64,000 nt of DNA from NCBI GenBank assembly GCA_028274465.1, contig CM051456.1:51063360-51127359 (forward strand), given 5' to 3'. Both the position numbers and the translations under genes were made by a program. This document shows positions 57,293-64,000 of this stretch, in pieces (within the stretch, counting starts at the first letter, position 1; every line of letters begins with the position of its first letter). The notes under the pieces are model-generated. The model was given only the letters and a program-made list of their open reading frames with translations, searched no databases and had not been told where the DNA came from. This stretch comes from Plantago ovata. Taxonomy: Eukaryota; Streptophyta; Magnoliopsida; Lamiales; Plantaginaceae.

Positions 57293-57369
<77 letters not shown>
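57104..57369. repeat. (TA)n tracts enclosing a GC-rich palindromic island
   Basis: (AT)n at 57104-57138 and (TA)n at about 57294-57369 flank roughly 150 bp of GC-rich DNA with repeated GGCGCCTGCG and CACGCAGGCG blocks in both orientations. Confidence 0.85.
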
Positions 57370-57372
<3 letters not shown>

Positions 57373-57510
57373 ATTTTTTTTTTTTAAATATAAATTCTAA
57401 ATTTATATAAAAACAAAACCTTTTGAAAATCGAATCAGTCATAGAATCAATTGCATCCACATAAACTACAAAATCACATAACATATATACGTATATTCAT
57501 AATCAATTAA

Positions 57511-57526
57511 CCTGGTTCTGATACCA
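57511..57526 (-). other. Primer-binding site of B2
   Basis: Minus strand TGGTATCAGAACCAGG, Met-tRNA type, one base from the LTR. Confidence 0.88.
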
Positions 57527-57527
57527 C

Positions 57528-59618
57528 TGTAAGAAAATATGGTCAGAGTTACCCCTAGGGTACGCAGCGGAATTTCAAAAAATTCTTAACATGCAGGTTA
57601 ATTGATCATGTATATAGCATATATATTAAACACGTTAATTAGAAGACTTACAATACTCCAAAAGCAAGCACAGGTATCAAGTCTTCGTAATAGTCCGGTG
57701 AATCTTCTCCTTCGTCGAAGTCGAAGATATCTGCAATACTTTGATTATCTGCAAAACAATAAAGGTTAGTTTCCAGCTCCTTGAACCTCAATCTTGGTAT
57801 CCACGGATGAACAACTTATCGGAAAGAAAGCTAGGATATTCTTTGTGTGGCCAATAGATGGGGCGGCAGTTTTCCTCCGGTGAGGGTGGCGCGCGCGTGG
57901 CTAGAGGAGAGGTAGGGGAGAGCTTTTATTTTCTCTAAGAAAACTGGTAGAAAGAATGATCTTGAATTAACTGTGTTCAACCATGTAAAAGCTCTCTAAT
58001 AGTCTACTATATATAGTAGTCAATAGAAGCCTAAAGAATAATCAATTAGACTTCATAAAGGAATAAGAATCTAATTCTTATCGCACTAGGAAACCAATTT
58101 AAGTCTAGATTCATTCCCAATCAAATTAAAACTCAATCAGGAAAATCTAACTTATTCCTTGACTTCTAATAGAGGAAGGAGTCGAACTCCTTCCCCTACT
58201 ACTGCTGTGCGCGCGCGTCCAAGGGAGGTCAGGTGGGTCCCGATTTTGGGACCCACTTATAATTCTAAGGCAATTCAAACTCCAAGTAGATTTTGCCCAT
58301 GTGCATATATTAATTCTAAATTACAATATCCTTTCAAATCAAACCTCTATTATATTTCTAAAATATAATCTTTAATTGCATTTACATAAAATACAATTAA
58401 TCAGCCAATTCAATTAATAATTTCAAATCATTAATTGAGCCACAAATTATTATAATTAATTCCAAATCAATTATAATTCATCAATCACAATTAATTCTAA
58501 ATTAATTGCGATCCCATCTTCAAGGATATTCGGATAAGCTGAATCACCACATACTGTGACCCGTAGGGCCTCATTGTATTAAGCAAGTCCTAGACTAGGC
58601 AAAATGGAATTCCTAGACGGTTCCATTTGCAATATTAATACATGAGGACGTTTGAGAGGTTCTCAAAGCAAACCCTTTCGTTGTGAAGTCTGTTGCGCTC
58701 AACGCGGCGATGGTAACGTCCCTTCATCTGACTGACTCGAATGCATCTAGGATCGATGAAGTGTCTATCCCAATAATACATCCACGGGCGTCTTCAGTGA
58801 GTTGCTTGGTGAATCCAATATCTATTATGACTATCACAATAATATTTATACGCTGGCCAGCGGTTTTACCAATCACAACTATGAACGACTCTGAGCAGTT
58901 CTCTCCTGTGCTACACATGAGAGATGAATCCTTCACAGAATCACTTATCATCCTCATTTGTATGTAGCCATAATCCTGGATCCTGACTTGGGTCAACTGC
59001 TTATTCAGAGCTGACATCGACGGGTCCACCAAGGATATGGGGCAACAAATGTGATGATAAAGTCCTGTAAGTCCAAAGGACGACTGGCATCACTTCGACA
59101 ACTTTCCGGTTCCCATAGACACTTTGGTGTAGAGTATACATCGATAGGAGTTTCTGGTGGGTACTTCCATTATTCGGTAATCACCATTCGAACAACTATG
59201 CGGAGTTATGGGAACGTTTCTTGATTGTCCAACAATCCGTTCCGTGGCCGTGGGATCGGCTCACACTTGCTCTAACAAGTATAACCTCCATGCATACTAG
59301 TCTCAGCTGGTTCATTCAGACCCCTACATTCGAGATGAACCTCGACTAGGGAGAGTTTGGGATAGATCATAACTCACATAGCTCCCACTATCTGTGTGAT
59401 CGGTCATCTATCCGAGGGGACATGTTTAATATCAATACAGATAGGAATAGAGATATGACATGTTGTATGCCTGGTGTAATATAAATATGAAAGCGATACT
59501 CAATAGTCAAACAACAAACATATATTATATTACGTTGACCTGTGTAATAGTACATATATGCCCTTAATAAGGGCTGCATGCCCTTATAAAGACTGTCTCT
59601 AGGACATATACACTATCA
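57528..59618 (-). repeat. 5' LTR of B2
   Basis: 2091 bp, plus-strand ends TGTAAGAAAATATGG and ACACTATCA. The TATA palindrome CTACTATATATAGTAG lies near 58002-58017. Confidence 0.93.
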
Positions 59619-59623
59619 AATAC

Positions 59624-61370
59624 CACCCTCTTCCAAGAAGAAGAAATTCTTTGACGAAAACAAGATTGAAGCAAGAGAAACTCTGGAAGAAATCCAGATT
59701 GTCGAAGGAAGTGCCGACAAGGTTACAAAAATTGGTACCGAGATGACTACTGAAGTGAGGATGAAACTCATCCAATGTTTGAAAGATAACAACGATATCT
59801 TCGCATGGAGTACCGAGGACCTCAAGGGGATCGACCCACGTGTCGCGGTTCACCGTCTGAACGTTGACCCGTCGATCACCTATATCAAAGAAAAGCGAAG
59901 AGACTTTAGTGCGGAAGATAATGCCATCATCGAAGCAGAGGTCCAAAGACTTCTTAGAGCTGGTCACATCAAGGAAATAAGATACTCCGACTGGGTTTGC
60001 AATGTGGTCCTTGTGGAGAAGGGGCCCGACAAGTGGAGAATGTGCAACAACTTCGCAAGACTCAACAAGTTTTGCCCGAAGGATCCCTACCCGCTCCCCC
60101 GGATTGACCATCTAGTCGATTCCACTGTTGGCTGCGCCCATTTGAGTTTCATGGATGCATACCAAGGATTCTACCAAGTCAAGATGGCTAAGGATGATGT
60201 ACCCAAGACCGCCTTCTTCGCAAACGGCAACGTGTATTGCTTCAACGTGATGCCTTTCGGCCTCAAAAATGCCAGAGCAACCTACCAAAGGTTGGTCAAC
60301 AAGATGTTCAAAGAAGAGTTGGGTAAAACAATGGAAGTATACGTTGATGATATGCTTGTCAAGAGTAAGACCGAGGAGCAACATGTAGGTTACCTGGCAA
60401 AGTGCTTCTCGATTTTGAGGAAGTATGGCATGAAGCTCAATCCGGCGAAGTGTACCTTTGGAGTTAAAGGTGGGAAGTTCCTCGGTTACATGGTAACGGA
60501 GAGAGGAATAGAAGCAAACCCCGAGAAAATCAAGGCCATCCTCGATCTTCCTCAACCTCAATCCATCAATGAGTTGCAACAATTGGTCGGGAAGTCAATC
60601 GCGTTGAGTAGATTCATCTCGAGGTCCGCTAAGAAAAATCTCCCATTCTTCAAAGTGCTGAGAAAGAGCAACCATTTCGAGTGGACGAAAGAATGCGACG
60701 AAGCCTTCGAGAAGCTCAAAGAGTATCTACTCTCTCCTCCACTTTTGTCAAAACCCATGGAAGGAGAGGTACTTTACTTGTACTTAGCAGCGACTAGGGA
60801 GGCCATCAGTTCGGTCTTGGTGCGAATTCAAGGTAACGACCACTTGCCCATCTACTACTTAAGCAAAGTACTCGCTGGAGCTGAAACACGGTATATGGGT
60901 ATCGAGAGGCTATCCTTCGCCCTAGTCTATACGGCTAGGAGACTGAAGCCTTACTTTTGAGCGCACAAGGTTGTAGTCTTGACGAAGCAACCTCTCAAGC
61001 AAGTCCTCGAAAAACCCGAAAACTCGGAAAGGCTAGCAAGGTGGGCAATCGAATTGAGCGAGTACGACATTGACTATCAAGCACCTTTGGCCAAGAAAGC
61101 CCAAGTCATTGCCGATTTCCTCATAGAGTATCCCTCCAAGGGAACTTCAGAGGAAAACCCTCCCGAGACACAAAATGTCATGATGATGGTCGAGGAGCAA
61201 CCACGGCAAAGTAACCCAATGCAAGCTCTCGAAGATGCTTTGAAAGAGCTCAAAGAAATGTCCCAGACAAAAAGAAAAAGGCATGAAGTGTTCCTAGCAG
61301 AAAAAACCGAGGAGCCTAAGGGTAAGGAGACCGTCTCTTCAAAACCCAAGGATCTCGTCAACCATGGAGA
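59624..61370 (+). pseudogene. Tat gypsy reverse transcriptase and RNase H
   Basis: Continues the protease frame: DPSITYIKEKRRDFSAED, YSDWVCNVVLVEKGPDKWRM, CNNFARLNKFCPKDPYPLPR, LSFMDAYQGFYQV, NVMPFGLKNARATYQRLVN, catalytic VYVDDMLVKS, then the RNase H region (FEWTKECDEAFEKLK, IYYLSKVLAGAETRY). A TGA at 60958-60960 interrupts LKPYF-AHKVVVLTKQPL. Apart from this the frame is open, so RT could once have been made as one polyprotein with gag and protease. Confidence 0.92.
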
Positions 61371-61760
61371 CGTCTGGATTCTTCATGTTGATGGATCTTC
61401 CTCAGGAAACAATGGTGGGATAGGAATATACTTCAAGAGTCCCGGAGGAGCTGAACTCGAGTACGCCATTACTCTTAGTTTTCCAGTCTCCAACAACGAA
61501 GCTGAGTATGAAGCTATCCTCATCGCTCTACGTATGGCAAAAGCACTTGAAGTGAAGAAGCTACATCTCTTCACTGATTCTCAATTGGCCGAGAAGCAAA
61601 TCTCGGGAAAGTTCAAAACCAAGAAGGACTCACTGGCCGAGTACAAGAGCGCCATCACAGAGGAAATCCAAAAGTTTGAAAGTTGTGAGATTGAGAACTT
61701 CTCAAGGGATCTCAATCAAAGAGCAGATGCCCTATCAAAATATGCTTCGACTTACGGAGG
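61371..61760 (+). pseudogene. Second (archaeal-type) RNase H of the Tat element
   Basis: WILHVDGSSSGNNGGIGIYF (first Asp), NNEAEYEAILIALRMAKAL (Glu), LHLFTDSQLAEKQISGKF (Asp) and DLNQRADALSKYAS. The catalytic Asp-Glu-Asp set is visible. This extra RNase H, after the first one, is diagnostic of the Tat/Ogre group of plant gypsy elements. Part of the ORF 60979-62373. Confidence 0.88.
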
Positions 61761-62786
61761 AGTGGATACCCGGAATGTGATACTTATGAGAATCAATGCA
61801 TCATCCCTATGGTCATCAAAGCCAAACGTCTTGGCAATTGACACTCAACCAAGTTGGATAGAAGAGATCGCTACCTATCTCACGAATGGTAGCCTTCCTC
61901 ATGATAAGGCTGAAGCAAGGAAAATCAAAGGAAAGGCAGGCCGCTACATCATGCAAGGAGACTACTTGTACAAGAGATCATTCGAGGGAGTCTACTTGAG
62001 ATGCGTCGCCGAACAAGAAGTGCAAAAACTTTTGGGAGAGATGCACAGAGGAAGTTGCGGAGACCATGCCGGAGGAAGAACCCTCGTGCAAAAAATCATC
62101 CGCCAAGGATACTACTGGCCCACTGTTCGTGAGGATGCTGCCCGATTTGTAAGAAGGTGCGAGGAGTGCCGATTGCACGCCAATTTGATCAATGTCCCGG
62201 CGAAACCTCTCATGCCCATTACAATCACTTGCTCTTTCGACATATGGGGCATCGACATAGTCGGTCCTTTCCCGAGAGGCACGGGTCAAAAGAAACCATC
62301 ATTATTGCGGTTGAATACTTTAGCAAGTGGGCAGAGGTTGAAGCAGTGTGTACTATCACCGAACAAAAGGTGATGAAATTTGTATGGAGAAACATCGTGT
62401 GTCGATTTGGCTTGCCGAGAGTCCTCATCTCGGATAATGGTGCTCAATTCTGTGGCCAAAGGTTCAATGAATGGTGCAAGGAAATGAAGATTTAGAGGAG
62501 GTACACCTCGGTAGGACATCCTCAATCCAACGGGCAAACAGGGGCAGTCAACAAAATCCTTGTCAACAACTTGCAAAAGAGGTTCGCCATCAACAAGGAT
62601 TGGGTCGACGAGCTTGATGGAGTGGTATGGGCATACCGCACAATTTCAAAAACAGCTACAAGAGAGACTCCCTACTATACTCAAAACAGAATAAAAAGCT
62701 ACTCGACCAAGAGAGCTTGCTCGATCCATGAAAAATCTCCCCGATTTATACGTCGGGTTAAAGCTCTCCGCTTTCTCATCTTTTGA
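61761..62786 (+). pseudogene. Tat gypsy integrase (broken, truncated C-terminus)
   Basis: Zinc region EMHRGSCGDHAGG...YYWPTVREDA...RRCEECRLHA (H-H-C-C). Core: FDIWGIDIVGPFP (Asp), frameshift near 62290, VEYFSKWAEVEAV, LPRVLISDNGAQF (Asp), TAG at about 62493, then HPQSNGQTGAVNK, in which the expected catalytic Glu is Gly (codon 62541-62543). After TATRETPYY the protein diverges from the family, indicating loss of the integrase C-terminus near 62680. Confidence 0.88.
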
Positions 62787-63261
62787 GAAAATTAATCGAG
62801 ACACTTTCTAAAGAAGTGAAAACCAGGAATGCAAAGAAATCGAGCAGGAGGAGCTCAATACTTGTTCTTTCTAGCTCAACACTTAGAATTTTTTCTGAGT
62901 TACCAAGAAAATCGACAAGCGTAAGGATTAGTTTGATAGCTCGAGGAGCTTAACTCGAAGTATTACTATCGAAGATTATTCTTTCGATCAAAGGCGCGAG
63001 GAAACTCCCTCCTCGACTCTAACTTATACATGTTTGACTACTCTATCAAGTTATACGTCATAACAGAAAAAGAGTTAGTAAAAAACACAAGTATAAGCAA
63101 GGAAACGAAGAGCAACAAACTTTTTATTGAAGGAAAAGAGCGAAGAGACAACAGTTGATAACTTATATTACAAAAAGGTAAATTGTTCGGAAAAAATGAC
63201 AAGTACGGAAAAATGAAAAGTTTACAACATCACCGAGCATACTCGGTCTTCAGGCTCTTCG
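62787..63261. other. Tat element non-coding 3' region
   Basis: No protein recognised. On the minus strand caataaaaag at about 63121-63130 contains an AATAAA polyadenylation-like signal, placed suitably downstream of the antisense ORF. Confidence 0.45.
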
Positions 63262-63617
63262 ATTCAACAGGTCTGACTACCAGAAAGGTCGGTAACCGGG
63301 CCACTCGTGCTGGTTGCTCCTCGCACAGGGCTTAACAATTCTTGGATCTCGGTGGCGTCTCGCTCTTGAGCCTGAGATTCTTTGATAGCCTTCTAGTATA
63401 GGACCAGCTCAGGCTCGATGAAGTCTGCTGCTTTCCCAATCATCGGATCGCTCACTTTAACCCAAGCAGCGTTGCGAAGAGCTGCCTTCTCGAACGGGTA
63501 AAGGATCCCAGTCCTTAGGCACTCTGGGACCCATGTAGGGAGATAAGCTGGTTTGCTTGGATAAGGCACTTCTGGGTCAGTCACCAGCTCCCCGAACTCG
63601 CACGCCTCGTGCATCTC
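63262..63617 (-). pseudogene. Antisense ORF of the Tat element, cut by a Y LTR
   Basis: Minus strand from the LTR junction: EMHEACEFGELVTDPEVPYP, SKPAYLPTWVPECLRTGILY, PFEKAALRNAAWVKV, DFIEPELVLY, TAG at 63393-63395, then KAIKESQAQERDATEIQELL and SGSQTC-stop. Tat-lineage elements often carry an antisense ORF between pol and the 3' LTR; location and strand match, but I cannot assign a domain. The N-terminal part is displaced by the Y LTR inserted at 63618. Confidence 0.55.
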
Positions 63618-64000
63618 TGATGAACGTATTTTTGACGCGTTCATCTTGTCTTTTTTACCTTCTTTTGCTATCTTTTAGCCTTGTTTTTTGGTTAGTTTTG
63701 TAGAATAGTGTCACGTTTTGTGTTTTCTGCATTTTCAGGCACTTAGGTACGAAACGACGTTTTTGGAGCTAAAAACGAGCCTTTTTGATGGAAAAGATGG
63801 CCCCGTTGAAGTTCCCCAATCTCCGTGGCTTGTTCGTGAGTGTCTGAGCCCCAATAAGTGCCGAGAAGGACGAGCCCAAGGCACCCGAGGCCCGTTCGTG
63901 GGTAAAAGATCGAGTTTGGAGGCCAAAATCTGCCAAGCGCCCCGCTTGGGCATCACCAAGCGGACCGCTTGGATTTTCAGTAGGATTTAATCCTACTGAA
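63618..64000 (+). repeat. Start of a family-Y LTR (runs off the window)
   Basis: TGATGAACGTATTTTTGACGCG, matching the reverse complement of the solo LTR end at 46293. 383 bp are visible, including GC-rich CCAAGCGCCCCGCTTGG-type hairpins (63932-63972). The left flank ATCTC is the presumed target site. Whether it is a solo LTR or a full element cannot be seen. Confidence 0.85.

Larger units (their letters stand above)
55918..57510 (-). other. Leader (5' untranslated region) of B2
   Basis: 1.6 kb between the primer-binding site and gag start. Holds four GC-rich hairpin units (56475-56655) and a GC-rich island between two TA microsatellites (57104-57369). ORFs across the TA tracts are low-complexity artefacts. 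Confidence 0.8.
50265..59618 (-). mobile_element. Complete family-B copia retrotransposon (B2)
   Basis: 9354 bp with target duplication AATAC (50260-50264, 59619-59623). Minus-strand order: LTR 57528-59618, primer-binding site, 1.6-kb leader, gag-protease-integrase, RT-RNase H, polypurine tract, LTR 50265-51668. The domain order is copia (integrase before RT). Only two frameshifts and one late stop interrupt the coding region, making it the best-preserved element here. The lineage within Ty1/copia (TNT/Tork-like) is my inference from pol motifs. Confidence 0.93.
47769..63617 (+). mobile_element. Tat/Ogre-lineage Ty3/gypsy element, 5'-truncated, split by B2
   Basis: Plus-strand order gag, protease, reverse transcriptase, RNase H, a second (archaeal-type) RNase H, integrase, then an antisense ORF. 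The duplicated RNase H and antisense ORF are hallmarks of the Tat lineage. The 5' LTR and gag start are missing where B1 inserted; B2 occupies 50265-59618; a Y LTR starts at 63618. The 3' LTR is not seen. Confidence 0.88.

Noticed and set aside
57026..57484. Long ORF with an Ile-Tyr repeat protein
   Set aside because: It is a translation of the (TA)n microsatellite and GC-rich island in a retroelement leader.
63718..63990. 90-codon plus-strand ORF at the right edge
   Set aside because: It lies inside the Y LTR; the corresponding solo LTR (44810-46293) does not maintain it.

Overview
The window is plant nuclear DNA, almost certainly from a eudicot. It is AT-rich non-coding sequence packed with nested LTR retrotransposons, a CACTA DNA transposon, a TRIM, a LINE fragment and solo LTRs. 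I saw no bacterial features and no rRNA or tRNA genes. I cannot name the species. The only host-gene candidate is a pair of exons on the minus strand near 12.0-13.2 kb.

Layout. 1-8937: a decayed SIRE-like Ty1/copia element (SIRE copy 1) on the minus strand, its 3' end outside the window. 8938-10400: an old copia-type LTR. 10401-17512: host-like DNA with two host exons, tandem duplications and a 634-bp TRIM. 17513-18992: a solo SIRE LTR. 18993-23220: a degenerate 'atcatg' minisatellite carrying a 3.5-kb CACTA element. 23221-24421: fragments of two other LTR families. 24422-30351: SIRE copy 2 (minus), cut off inside reverse transcriptase. 30352-32328: a second copy of the minisatellite, then a roughly 440-bp tandem duplication. 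32329-33493: a truncated SIRE LTR and a LINE (L1-type) fragment. 33494-47768: a composite unit on the plus strand, made of a SIRE LTR, primer-binding site and gag start, interrupted by a complete 5.46-kb non-autonomous Athila/Tat-like gypsy element (35107-40568), then fused at about 40780 to a different copia family ('family B', copy B1) whose 3' LTR holds a solo LTR of a further family ('Y'). 47769-63617: a Tat/Ogre-lineage gypsy element (plus), split by a complete 9.35-kb family-B element (B2, minus, 50265-59618). 63618-64000: the start of a second Y LTR, which interrupts an antisense ORF of the Tat element.

Target-site duplications let the insertions be ordered: GAGAT for the Athila-like element, AATAC for B2, GTGGA for the Y solo LTR, GTAAC for the TRIM, ATAAT for the SIRE solo LTR, and the 3-bp GAT for CACTA. 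The CACTA empty site is present in the other copy of the duplicated locus. Every large element carries stops or frameshifts. B2 is closest to intact, with two frameshifts and one late stop. Its integrase and reverse transcriptase motifs look complete.

Most unusual observations: the SIRE/family-B chimeric junction; strong over-representation of the 7-mer TCAGCAA/TTGCTGA across SIRE elements, together with an array of short palindromes built from the same halves; a locus duplicated together with its LTR insertion; conserved placement of the SIRE gag stop and the protease frame; and GC-rich hairpins in the AT-rich LTRs of several unrelated families.
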